From the NCBI RefSeq assembly GCF_008042075.1, contig NZ_RDBN01000020.1, positions 66,948 to 126,944 of the forward strand: DNA of 59,997 nt, in the 5' to 3' direction. Under the pieces are notes generated by a model. The model had not been told where the DNA came from. It searched no databases and worked only from the letters and a program-made list of their open reading frames with translations. The stretch is from Streptomyces sp. UW30. GTDB lineage: Bacteria > Actinomycetota > Actinomycetes > Streptomycetales > Streptomycetaceae. Below are positions 49,153 through 56,828 of the stretch, piece after piece; positions within the stretch are counted from its first letter, which is position 1; every line of letters begins with the position of its first letter. The position numbers were made by a program, and so were the translations under genes.

Positions 49153-49172
49153 GTCGGCCACTTTACCATCTC

Positions 49173-49187
49173 ATTGCGTAACTCAAT
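49173..49187. promoter_or_regulatory. MarR-type operator upstream of the MarR gene
   Basis: ATTGCGTAACTCAAT is a 15-bp palindrome with one mismatched pair, of the TTGNGTNACNCAA kind bound by MarR proteins. It lies 21 bases upstream of the MarR ATG and touches the stop codon of the reductase gene. Confidence 0.6.
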
Positions 49188-50365
49188 TAATTTGCGATGG
49201 CGTCGATCTTCACCACCTCGCGCCAGCTCGCACCGGTGGCGATGGCCTGCCGCCACTGCCGGATCACCCTCGGCGGCATACCCACCGCGAGCGCGCCGGT
49301 GATCCGTTCCCCGGTGCGGTACGCGGCGACGAATCGGCGCTCGGCCAGGTCGCCCTCCACCACGGCCACCTCGTCGTGTCCGCGCAGGTATCCGTAAGCC
49401 TGGATCTTCATGTCGTACTGGTCGGACCAGAAGTACGGCACCGGCGCGAAGGGCTTGCGGGCCTCGGGGCGGAGCAGGTTGCGGGCGGCCGCCATGCCCT
49501 GCTCGGCCGCGTTGGTGCGGTGCTCGATCCGCATCGACGTCCCGAACAAGGGGTTGTACCAGCGGGCGACGTCCCCGGCGGCGTACACACCCCGCGCGGC
49601 CTCGCAGTACGCGTCGCAGACGACGCCGTCGCCGACGGTGAGCCCACTGCCGTCGAGCCAGTCGGTGTTGGGCAGCGAGCCGACGGCGACCAACACCTCG
49701 TCGGCCTCGACCAGTTCACCGCCGGCCAGCCGCACCCCGTGCCCGGTCACCTCGGTCACGGTGACCCCGCAGCGCAGGCCGATCCCCCGTTCCAGGTGGG
49801 CGCTCGTGAGCACTTCGCCGACCACGGTGCCGACGGCGTGGGCCAGCGGGACCGGGGCGGGTTCCAGCAGCGTCACCTCGCAGCCCAGCCGCCGGGCGAC
49901 GGCGGCGGCCTCGGCCCCGAGGAACCCCGCGCCGACCACGACGAGCCGCTTGCCCGGCGCCAGCCGGTCCCGCAGCCGCACCGCGTCGTCCAGGGTGCGC
50001 AGGACGTGCCCGCCCTCCCCGGGCAGCCGGCGCGGGCGCACCCCGGTGGCGACGATCAGGCCGTCGTACGCCGCGGTCGAGCCGTCCGCCAACTCCACCT
50101 CGGCGTCGGCGAGTCGCAGGCCCGTGGCGGGTATGCCGAGGCGCAGGTCGAGGTCGAGTCCGGCCAGGTCGTCGGGGGTGCGCAGGTCCAGCCGCTCGGG
50201 TTCCCACTCGCCGGACAGCACCTGCTTGGACAGGGGCGGGCGGTCGTACGGGGCCCGCGGTTCGTCGCCGACGAGGGTGAGGGTGCCGTCGTAGCCCTCG
50301 CGGCGGAGTGTCTCGGCCGCCGCGAGTCCGGCGGCCGAGGCACCCACGACGACGATGCGCCTCAC
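49187..50365 (-). CDS. FAD-dependent NAD(P)H ferredoxin reductase
   Basis: A 392-residue flavoprotein with two Rossmann motifs, IVVVGASAAGLAAAETLRREG at the N terminus for FAD and VVVGAGFLGAEAAAVARRLG near residue 145 for NAD(P)H. It also has YAAGDVARW, the C-terminal FAD motif, and the PYDRPPLSK stretch typical of putidaredoxin-reductase-like enzymes. The GTG start overlaps the ferredoxin stop (GTGA). With the ferredoxin and P450 immediately upstream, this forms a complete electron-transfer chain NAD(P)H to FAD to [3Fe-4S] to heme. Confidence 0.93.
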   Translation of the reverse strand: MRRIVVVGASAAGLAAAETLRREGYDGTLTLVGDEPRAPYDRPPLSKQVLSGEWEPERLDLRTPDDLAGLDLDLRLGIPATGLRLADAEVELADGSTAAYDGLIVATGVRPRRLPGEGGHVLRTLDDAVRLRDRLAPGKRLVVVGAGFLGAEAAAVARRLGCEVTLLEPAPVPLAHAVGTVVGEVLTSAHLERGIGLRCGVTVTEVTGHGVRLAGGELVEADEVLVAVGSLPNTDWLDGSGLTVGDGVVCDAYCEAARGVYAAGDVARWYNPLFGTSMRIEHRTNAAEQGMAAARNLLRPEARKPFAPVPYFWSDQYDMKIQAYGYLRGHDEVAVVEGDLAERRFVAAYRTGERITGALAVGMPPRVIRQWRQAIATGASWREVVKIDAIAN

Positions 50366-50556
50366 TGGTCCACCAGCCGGATCGCGGCGGCCGGGCAGAT
50401 CGCCACGGCTTCCCGGACGCCGTCGAGGTGTTCGGCTGCGGGCTGCTCGTCGAGCAGGACCGCGATGCCGTCGTCGTCCTGGTCGAAGACGTCCATCGCG
50501 GCGAGCACGCACTGTCCGGACGCGACGCACTTGTCGGCTTCCAGCTCCACCTTCAT
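50362..50556 (-). CDS. [3Fe-4S]-type ferredoxin for cytochrome P450
   Basis: A 64-residue ferredoxin. The cluster cysteines are in DKCVASGQC (Cys10 and Cys16) and AICPAAAI, with the middle cysteine of a 4Fe cluster missing, the pattern of the 3Fe-4S ferredoxins that serve Streptomyces P450s. GGAAGGG precedes the ATG. It lies between the P450 (60 bases upstream) and the reductase (4-base overlap), so partner assignment is direct. Confidence 0.94.
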   Translation of the reverse strand: MKVELEADKCVASGQCVLAAMDVFDQDDDGIAVLLDEQPAAEHLDGVREAVAICPAAAIRLVDQ

Positions 50557-50615
50557 GATCGGGTTCCCTTCCTCGGGTGTGGGGGTGGTTCGTTCTTGCG
50601 GGTGGTGAGGAGCTG

Positions 50616-51848
50616 TCACCAGGACACGGGAAGTGCGTGGACGCCGTAGATGAACGCGTCGGTCTTGAAGCGGACGTCCTCCAGTGCGCAGGCGAGTTTC
50701 AGCGTAGGGATGCGCTTGTAGAGGGTGCCGTAGACGACCTGGAGTTCCATGCGGGCCAGGGGCTGGCCCAGGCACTGGTGGACTCCGAAGCCGAAGGCGA
50801 CGTGGCGGCGGGCGTCGCGGGTGATGTCCAGGCGGTCGGGGTCGGCGAAGACCTCGGGGTCGCGGTTGCCGATCTCGTTGACCATGATGACGCCCTCGCC
50901 GGCCTTGATCACCCGGCCCGCGATCTCGATGTCCTCGGTGACCGCCCGGCGCCGGCCGAGGTGGGTGATGTGCAGGTAGCGCAGGAGTTCCTCGACGGCC
51001 CCGGCGACGAACTTCGGGTCGTCGCTCTCGCGCAGCAGGGCGAGCTGGTCGGGGTGCTGGAGCAGGGCCAGGGTGCCGAGCGCGATCATGTTCGCGGTGG
51101 TCTCGTGGCCGGCGATCAGCAGGAGCAGGGCCATCTCGGTCGCCTGCTGGTGGGTGAGTTCGCCGGCGGTGATGCGCGCGGCGATGCCGGAGAGCAGATC
51201 GTCCTGCGGCTCGGCGATCCGCTTGCCCAGGACACCGGCGAGGTAGCCGGCGACCTCACGGCTCGCCGCGCCCCGCTCCTCGGGCGTGGCCGTCGTGCGG
51301 ACCATGGTCTTGGTGTGCTCCTGGAAGAAGTCGTGCTCCTCGTACGGCACACCCAGCAGCTCGCAGATGACCAGCGACGGGATCGGCAGGGCGAACACGT
51401 CCACCAGATCGACCGGGGCGGGGCCGGCCAGCATGTCGTCGATCAGGTCGTCCACGATGCGCTGCACGGCGGGCCGCAGCGCCTCGACCTTCTTGACGGC
51501 GAACGGCGCCGTGACCATCCGGCGCAGCCGGGCGTGCTCGGGGTCGTCCATCATGATGAAGCTGAGCTTGCCCTCGCCGGCCTCGGGGCTGGCCTTGGTG
51601 GGATAGCCCGGCTGGTCGGTGTCGGCGCTGACGCGCGGGTCGCCCAGCAGGGCGCGCTGCTCGGCGTACCGGGTCACGAGCCACGACTCGCTGCCGTCCC
51701 ACAGCCGCACCTTGGTGAGCGGCCCCTCCTCCTGAAGGTCCTTCAGCGCGGGCGGCGGGTCGAAGGGGCAGCGGGACTCCCTGGGCATCGGGAAGTCGGG
51801 AACGGCGTCCGCCGCCTCGGGCGTGCGACCGGTGAGGGTGTCGGCCAT
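50616..51848 (-). CDS. Cytochrome P450, CYP105-like
   Basis: A 410-residue P450. Key parts are SFIMMDDPEHARLRRMVT (C-helix), LLIAGHETTANMIALG (I-helix), EELLRYL with ExxR, and the heme loop FGFGVHQCLGQPLAR (Cys359). The N-terminal FPMPRESRCPFDPPPAL and the neighbouring ferredoxin resemble the CYP105 family, which is known for xenobiotic and macrolide oxidation. GAGGTGA lies before the ATG. It starts the P450-ferredoxin-reductase-MarR series and follows an atypical response regulator. A set of phased GTCAG repeats upstream suggests specific control. Confidence 0.94.
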   Translation of the reverse strand: MADTLTGRTPEAADAVPDFPMPRESRCPFDPPPALKDLQEEGPLTKVRLWDGSESWLVTRYAEQRALLGDPRVSADTDQPGYPTKASPEAGEGKLSFIMMDDPEHARLRRMVTAPFAVKKVEALRPAVQRIVDDLIDDMLAGPAPVDLVDVFALPIPSLVICELLGVPYEEHDFFQEHTKTMVRTTATPEERGAASREVAGYLAGVLGKRIAEPQDDLLSGIAARITAGELTHQQATEMALLLLIAGHETTANMIALGTLALLQHPDQLALLRESDDPKFVAGAVEELLRYLHITHLGRRRAVTEDIEIAGRVIKAGEGVIMVNEIGNRDPEVFADPDRLDITRDARRHVAFGFGVHQCLGQPLARMELQVVYGTLYKRIPTLKLACALEDVRFKTDAFIYGVHALPVSW

Positions 51849-51903
51849 GGTTCACCTCGGATGTGGGGGGTCGGCATCGATGAGCACATGCAAACAGAGG
51901 GGT

Positions 51904-51941
51904 CTGACGCCTTCCGGTCAGTTTCCTGACAGGACACTGAC
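51904..51941 (-). promoter_or_regulatory. Helically phased GTCAG repeats in the CYP105 promoter
   Basis: On the minus strand GTCAG occurs at 51941-51937, 51930-51926 and 51908-51904. The offsets are 11 and 22 bases, exactly one and two helical turns. An inverted copy (plus-strand GTCAG at 51917-51921) adds a local hairpin-like repeat. Direct repeats at 11-base spacing are typical of OmpR-type and SARP winged-helix proteins, and an OmpR-type regulator is encoded just upstream. Confidence 0.5.
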
Positions 51942-51965
51942 GTGGCCCAGATCACACTGGCGCTC

Positions 51966-52745
51966 TTAACCGGCGCTTGTCGCAGGTGAATCGGGGATGT
52001 CCTCGCGGGCCCCGCCCAGCCAGTAGCCGAAGCCCCGGCGCGTGTGGATCAGCGCCGGGGCGTCCCGGTCCACCTTGCGGCGCAGCCGGGAGACGAGCTG
52101 CTCGATCGCGTTGTCGCCGCGATGATCGCCCCACACGTAGCGGCCGATCTGCTCCTTGGACAGCACCCGGTGCGCGTTGACCAGGAGCTGGCGCAGCAAC
52201 CGGTATTCCGCGGGCGTGAGTTCGAGGGCCCGCGCCCCTCGTCGCGCCCGGCACACGGTGTCGTCCAGGACGAGATCGCCGTAGCGCAGTGGATTGCCGC
52301 GGGGCCGGCCGGGGCGGGCGTCGCGCAGCAGGACCTGGATCCTGGCGAGGACCTCGGCCACCCGGAAGGGCTTGGTGACGTAGTCCCGCCTCCCCGGGCC
52401 GAGTTCGGGCACGAGCCGCTCCAGGGAGTCGCACTCGGTGAGCAGCAGGACGGGCGGGCGGTACGGCAGTTCGGGCCGGCGCTCCCGGTCGAAGTCCGCC
52501 TGGTCCGGTACATCGGTGTCGAAGACGACCAGGTCGAAGCGGCGCCCTGCGACACGCGCCACGGCCTCCGCGCCGGTGCCACTGAGGCTGATCCGGTACC
52601 CGGCCAACTCCAGTGTGGTCGTGAGGAGTTCCGCGAGGTCGGGTTCACCCGCGACGACCAGGACGTGCTGGCCGGCACCGCGTGCGAGGGCGGGTCTGTC
52701 GTGGGTGGGGTCGTCCACCGGTGGCGCCGTCCGCCGGGGCGTCAT
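51966..52745 (-). CDS. OmpR-type response regulator with degenerate receiver domain
   Basis: A 259-residue regulator. The receiver (residues about 27-145) keeps the phospho-acceptor region as LVVFDTDVP and the YVTKPF lysine, but the acidic DD pair of the usual VVDDDPDL reads VAGEPDL, so metal-dependent phosphorylation may be lost. The C-terminal winged helix (about 155-245) reads LELTPAEYRLLRQLLVNAHRVLSKEQIGRYVWG and IEQLVSRLRRKVD and is intact. No histidine kinase gene adjoins it. The ATG at 52745 has no good ribosome site of its own but overlaps the stop of a short leader frame that does, suggesting coupled translation. It precedes the P450 set on the same strand. Confidence 0.84.
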   Translation of the reverse strand: MTPRRTAPPVDDPTHDRPALARGAGQHVLVVAGEPDLAELLTTTLELAGYRISLSGTGAEAVARVAGRRFDLVVFDTDVPDQADFDRERRPELPYRPPVLLLTECDSLERLVPELGPGRRDYVTKPFRVAEVLARIQVLLRDARPGRPRGNPLRYGDLVLDDTVCRARRGARALELTPAEYRLLRQLLVNAHRVLSKEQIGRYVWGDHRGDNAIEQLVSRLRRKVDRDAPALIHTRRGFGYWLGGAREDIPDSPATSAG

Positions 52746-52777
52746 AACCGGCCCCGTCCACCGAGGGTCGCTGTCAC
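52742..52777 (-). CDS. 11-codon leader ORF with a TTA codon, coupled to the response regulator
   Basis: A strong AAGGAGGA followed by six bases and GTG (52777-52775) opens an 11-codon frame, VTATLGGRGRL. Its last sense codon is TTA (52747-52745) and its TGA overlaps the ATG of the response regulator. TTA is the rare leucine codon read by bldA tRNA in Streptomyces. The leader is too short for a function of its own and is more likely a translational control element. Confidence 0.45.
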   Translation of the reverse strand: MTATLGGRGRL

Positions 52778-52801
52778 GGTCGTCCTCCTTCGTGCGGTGC
52801 G

Positions 52802-53452
52802 TCAGCGGCCGGGGGTGACGGGTGCCAGCCACATGCCGACGACGGCGTCGGTGACGCCCGTGGCGGCGTCGTCCCAGGTGGACCGGGGGGTGGGGGTGTG
52901 CTCGGCGAGGGCGCGTTCGCGCTCGGCGGCCACGTGGACGATCAGATGGCGGACCATCTCGCCGCGTTCGGCCCGGACCTCGGCCGGGAGGTCGGGCAGG
53001 CATCGGTTCAGGCCGTCGATGATCGTCTGGAGGGACGGGGAGGTGAGGGCCTCCTCGACCATGATCCGGTGCAGTGCAGGGTCGGCGACGACCTGGGCGC
53101 AGAACCGCGCGTACCAGGTGGGGCTGCCGAGCGCGGCGAGGTGTTCGAGGGAGGGGCGGACCAGGCAGTCCACCCAGCCGCGCACCTCCTCCGGGTCCGT
53201 CAGGTCGGCGACCAGGCGGGCACGGATCTCCTCGATGCGCGTGGAGTGTCTGCGGACGATGGCGCGGACGAGGTCGGTCTTGGTGCCGAAGTGGTAGCCG
53301 ACCGCGGTGTTGTTGCCCTGTCCGGCGGCCTCGCTGACCTGGCGGTTGGACACCGCGTACACGCCGTGTTCGGCGAAGAGCCGCTCGGCCGCGGTCAGGA
53401 GCAGCTCCCGGGTCGCGCCTGCCTGCTCCTCGCGCAGGGTCCTGCCTGCCAT
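52802..53452 (-). CDS. TetR-family transcriptional regulator
   Basis: A 216-residue repressor-type protein. The N-terminal HTH reads TRELLLTAAERLFAEHGVYAVSNRQVSEAAGQGNNTAVGYHFGTKTDLV (residues about 14-62), and the remainder is a helical ligand and dimerisation domain with LGSPTWYARFCAQV. The ATG at 53452 is used; a GTG three codons earlier is possible. It is first in a six-gene leftward series ending in MarR and may control the P450 set or itself through the repeat upstream. Its ligand is unknown. Confidence 0.9.
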   Translation of the reverse strand: MAGRTLREEQAGATRELLLTAAERLFAEHGVYAVSNRQVSEAAGQGNNTAVGYHFGTKTDLVRAIVRRHSTRIEEIRARLVADLTDPEEVRGWVDCLVRPSLEHLAALGSPTWYARFCAQVVADPALHRIMVEEALTSPSLQTIIDGLNRCLPDLPAEVRAERGEMVRHLIVHVAAERERALAEHTPTPRSTWDDAATGVTDAVVGMWLAPVTPGR

Positions 53453-53533
53453 GATCACCACCGCACCGGGACATCGCCTCACCCGTCGGCGGCCAGTCCC
53501 TCGAGCCGCCGCGGTTTCACCTCCCTACAATCT

Positions 53534-53545
53534 AAGTCAATTGAT
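53534..53545. promoter_or_regulatory. Inverted repeat upstream of the TetR gene
   Basis: The AT-rich stretch TCAAT-TG-ATTGA, with 5-base arms, stands out in a GC-rich gap about 85 bases upstream of the TetR start. It is a plausible TetR-family operator. Confidence 0.4.
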
Positions 53546-53582
53546 TGAACGGGATGTGAGCATGGTGGAGCGGGCTACACCT

Positions 53583-53639
53583 GCACCCCGGGTGCATGCA
53601 CCCCCGCGCGCGGGGCTCGGGCCGCCTAGCGTGAGGGGC
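53583..53639 (+). promoter_or_regulatory. Leaderless promoter and GCACCC/GGGTGC operator of the two-component system
   Basis: TAGCGT (53627-53632), seven bases, then the ATG at 53640. Upstream, three alternating half-sites GCACCC, GGGTGC and GCACCC (53583-53603) include a perfect 14-bp palindrome (53590-53603), ending about where a -35 box would begin. Autoregulation by the NarL-type regulator is a reasonable guess. Confidence 0.5.
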
Positions 53640-54794
53640 ATGCGGGCGACGATGCGCAAGGCCGGGCGCGCGACGGTCCATCTCCTGGTCGCCGCCGCGA
53701 TGGTCTTCGGGATGTACCTCTTCATCACGGTGCTGCTGATCACCGCCGTCGGCACCCTCGCGGTGGTCGGCTGCTGGTTGCTGCCGGAGACCGTGATCCT
53801 CCTGCGCCGCATCGCCGGGGCCAAGCGGCGCCTGACCGCCGCCTGGACGGGGCGGGAGATCCCTGAGGCGTACCGGACCATCGACGGACCGCTGACCGAA
53901 CGGCTGCGCACCGCCGTGCGCGATCCCGGCACGCTCACCGATCTGCGCTGGATGCTCGCCTACTACGTCTACGGCGCGCTGGTCCTGCTCGCCCTTCCGC
54001 TGTGGCCGGTCGGCCTGGTCGTGGACGGCGTGGGGTGCGGGCTGCTGCGCCGGCGGGCCGTCGTGCTGCCCTGGATCGTGCGCCTGGCGGATCTGGAGGC
54101 CCGCTGGTCGACCGCGCTGCTGAGGCCGTCGCCACAGGCGCTGCTGGCCGCACGGGTCGAGCGGCTGACCGCGACCCGGGCCGACGCGATCGCCGCGCAC
54201 GGCGCCGAGCTGCGCCGGATCGAGCGGGACCTGCACGACGGGGCGCAGGCGCGGCTGGTGTCCCTGTCCCTGCGGATCGGCCTGGCCAAGCGGGCCTACG
54301 ACCGTGATCCGGACGCCGCGCGCAAACTGCTGGACGACGCCCAGGAGCAGGCCGAGGAGGCCCTGGCCGAGCTGCGCGACGTGGTGCGCGGCATCCATCC
54401 GCCGATCCTGACCGACCGGGGGCTGACCGGTGCCGTGCGGGCGCTGGCCGCCGGGTCCGGGCTGCTGGTCAGCGTGGACGTGGACGGGCTGGAGGACGAC
54501 GGCCCCAGGGCGCCCGCGGCGGTGGAGGCGGCCGGCTACTTCGTGGTGGCGGAGGCCCTCACCAACGCGGCCAAGCACAGCGGCTCGCCCACCGCCGCGG
54601 TCCGCCTCGTCCGGACCAGGCGCGGACTGCGGGTCGCGGTGGCCGACGAGGGCCGCGGCGGGGTGGACGAGTCGGGCGGGTCGGGGCTGCTCGGTGTGCG
54701 GCGGCGGGTCGCGGCGCTCGACGGGACCGTCCGGGTGTCGAGTCCGGTCGGGGGGCCCACCGTGATCGAGGTGGAGCTGCCGTGCGTGTGGTGA
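53640..54794 (+). CDS. NarL-type two-component sensor histidine kinase
   Basis: A 384-residue membrane kinase. Hydrophobic segments lie near residues 13-45 and 108-135. The HisKA_3 dimerisation motif IERDLHDGAQARLVSLSLRIGLA (phospho-His in DLHDGAQ, near residue 201) is followed by the ATPase domain with AEALTNAAKHSGS and DEGRGGVDESGGSGLLGVRRRV. The ATG at 53640 fits a leaderless transcript; an ATG at 53562 in frame would add 26 residues. It partners with the response regulator 150 bases downstream. There is no large extracytoplasmic sensor, so the signal may be in or at the membrane. Confidence 0.92.
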   Translation: MRATMRKAGRATVHLLVAAAMVFGMYLFITVLLITAVGTLAVVGCWLLPETVILLRRIAGAKRRLTAAWTGREIPEAYRTIDGPLTERLRTAVRDPGTLTDLRWMLAYYVYGALVLLALPLWPVGLVVDGVGCGLLRRRAVVLPWIVRLADLEARWSTALLRPSPQALLAARVERLTATRADAIAAHGAELRRIERDLHDGAQARLVSLSLRIGLAKRAYDRDPDAARKLLDDAQEQAEEALAELRDVVRGIHPPILTDRGLTGAVRALAAGSGLLVSVDVDGLEDDGPRAPAAVEAAGYFVVAEALTNAAKHSGSPTAAVRLVRTRRGLRVAVADEGRGGVDESGGSGLLGVRRRVAALDGTVRVSSPVGGPTVIEVELPCVW

Positions 54795-54944
54795 GCGCCG
54801 CCTCTGCTCCCCCTCGGGGATGAGCCCCCGGACGGCGGCGTACTGCGTTCCGAGTACCGGCTTGTCGGCAGCGGCACGACGACATGCCGGGATGTTCCCT
54901 GGAAACTGTTCCCGACCGCCCCGGAACCGGAAGATCCCCCTCTT

Positions 54945-55631
54945 ATGACGATCCGCGTACTGCTCGCCGACGACCAGGCCCTGCTGCGGGCCACCTTCCG
55001 GATCCTGATCGACTCCTGCGCGGACATGGAGGTGGTCGCCGAGGCCACCGACGGCGCCGAGGCCGTCGGCCTCGCCCGGACACACCGCCCCGACGTGGTG
55101 CTGATGGACATCCGCATGCCCGGCACCGACGGGCTGGCCGCGACGTCCGCGATCTGCGCCGACCCGGACCTCACGGCGGTGCGGGTGCTGATCCTGACCA
55201 CGTTCGAGATCGACGAGTACGTGGCGCAGGCACTGCGGGCCGGGGCGAGCGGCTTCCTCGGCAAGGACGTCACCGCGGACGTGCTGCTCGACGGCATCCG
55301 CACGGTGGCCGCCGGTGAGTCCCTGCTCTCCGCCACCGCGACCCGCACCCTGATCACCCGGTTCCTGGCCTCCCCCGCCGAGAGCGCCCAGTCGGCCGCC
55401 CCCGGGCACCTGACCGCGCTCACCGCCCGGGAGCGGGAGGTCATGGCCTGGGTGGCCGAGGGCCACTCCAACGAGGAGATCGCCGAGAAGCTGTACGTCA
55501 GCCCGCTGACCGTGCGCACCCATGTGCACCGTGCCATGACGAAGCTGGGCGCCCGCGACCGTGCCCAACTCGTCGTGATGGCCTATCAGTCGGGTCTGGT
55601 GCGAGCCGTGCCGCCGAACGGAGACCGGTGA
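54945..55631 (+). CDS. NarL/LuxR-type response regulator
   Basis: A 228-residue regulator. The receiver has LLADDQALLR (acidic pair), the phospho-acceptor in VVLMDIRMPGTDGL, the Thr in LILTTFE and the Lys in GFLGKDV. The C-terminal LuxR-type HTH reads LTAREREVMAWVAEGHSNEEIAEKLYVSPLTVRTHVHRAMTKLGARDRAQLV. All phosphotransfer residues are present. It follows its kinase and probably shares the promoter at 53583-53639, although a 150-base gap leaves room for a second promoter. Confidence 0.94.
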   Translation: MTIRVLLADDQALLRATFRILIDSCADMEVVAEATDGAEAVGLARTHRPDVVLMDIRMPGTDGLAATSAICADPDLTAVRVLILTTFEIDEYVAQALRAGASGFLGKDVTADVLLDGIRTVAAGESLLSATATRTLITRFLASPAESAQSAAPGHLTALTAREREVMAWVAEGHSNEEIAEKLYVSPLTVRTHVHRAMTKLGARDRAQLVVMAYQSGLVRAVPPNGDR

Positions 55632-55705
55632 CGTCCGGGCCGCCGATCAGGGGAAATCGACGTCCCGGGTGCGTGACGGAGGGCAAGGCCGTCGAGAACT
55701 GACCC

Positions 55706-56686
55706 GTGACCCTGCCGCTGATCCCGCCCATGCTCGCCACGCCCGGCACCCTCCCGCCCACCGCGCAGGACGCGCGCTGGGCGTACGAGACCAAGCAGGA
55801 CGGCCAGCGCGCGGTGGTCTATCTGCAAGGGGACGGCACACTGCTGCTGCGTTCCCGTTCCGGGGACGACATCACCGCTGCCTACCCCGAACTGCGGCCG
55901 CTCGGTGAGGCGCTCCGCACCACGTCCGCCGTACTGGACGGGGAGATCCTGGCGCTGGACGAACAAGGGCGTGCGAACTTCCAGTTGCTGCAATCCCGCA
56001 TGGGCCTGGCGCACGCCCCCGCGCGGGCCGCCCGGATGGCCGCGCGGACTCCCGTCCATCTGGTGCTGTTCGACGTGATGCACCTGGCAGGCCGCTCACT
56101 GGTCAAGGTCCCTTACTCCCGGCGACGTGGGCGGCTGGAGGAGCTGAGCCTGGAGGGGCCGTACTGGTCGACGCCGGGCGCTGTCGTGGGGCACGGCACC
56201 GAGGCGCTGGAAGCCACCCGCGAGCACGGTCTTGAGGGGCTGGTGTGCAAGCGGCTGGACTCCCTGTACGAGCCCGGGGTGCGCTCCCGCGCCTGGATCA
56301 AGATCCGCAACATGCACAGCGAGGACGTGATCGTCGGCGGCTGGCTGCCCGGCAAGGGACGCATCGCGGGCCTGCCGGGCTCGCTCCTCGTCGGACAGTT
56401 CGCGGCCGACGGGCGGCTGCGCTACGTGGGCGGCGTGGGCACCGGCTGGAGCGAGGCGGAGCGGACCGAGCTCGCCGAACTGCTGCGGGCCGGCGCGACG
56501 GACGTGTGCCCCTTCGATCCCGTGCCGCACGTAGCGAGCGCGCGCTGGGTGGTGCCCCGGCTGGTGGGCGAGGTGCGCTACAGCGTGCGAACCCGGTCGG
56601 GGTTGCTGCGCCAGCCCTCGTGGCTGCGGCTCAGGCCGGACCTGGCGCCGCAGGACTCGGCGGCCCACCTTCGCGACGACGTCTGA
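55706..56686 (+). CDS. ATP-dependent DNA ligase (LigC/LigD ligase-domain type)
   Basis: A 326-residue ligase. The nucleotidyltransferase lysine is Lys30 in ETKQDGQRA (motif I KxDG); LDGEILALDEQGRANF, LVLFDVMHL, EGLVCKRL and RAWIKIRN represent motifs III, IIIa, IV and V. An OB-fold region (about 200-326) follows. It lacks the polymerase and nuclease domains of full LigD, so it is a stand-alone ligase of the LigC kind used in actinobacterial NHEJ or backup repair. No Ku gene is in the window. It starts 74 bases after the response regulator. Confidence 0.9.
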   Translation: MTLPLIPPMLATPGTLPPTAQDARWAYETKQDGQRAVVYLQGDGTLLLRSRSGDDITAAYPELRPLGEALRTTSAVLDGEILALDEQGRANFQLLQSRMGLAHAPARAARMAARTPVHLVLFDVMHLAGRSLVKVPYSRRRGRLEELSLEGPYWSTPGAVVGHGTEALEATREHGLEGLVCKRLDSLYEPGVRSRAWIKIRNMHSEDVIVGGWLPGKGRIAGLPGSLLVGQFAADGRLRYVGGVGTGWSEAERTELAELLRAGATDVCPFDPVPHVASARWVVPRLVGEVRYSVRTRSGLLRQPSWLRLRPDLAPQDSAAHLRDDV

Positions 56687-56828
56687 CTCACAGGTTCGGC
56701 GGCAATTGTTGCGCTGTCCTTCACCATTGGTACGCCCGTGACTCTTGGCGTGTAAGTGGAATACCGGGATCCTGAACTGCCCCTCCCCCCACAGCCGTTG
56801 GGCTGCGACCGGACCCCGAGGAGACGCT

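Noticed and set aside
51966..53474. 502-residue reading that would fuse a basic N-terminal half to the response regulator
   Set aside because: The first half is out of frame over the TetR gene; the real protein begins at 52745.
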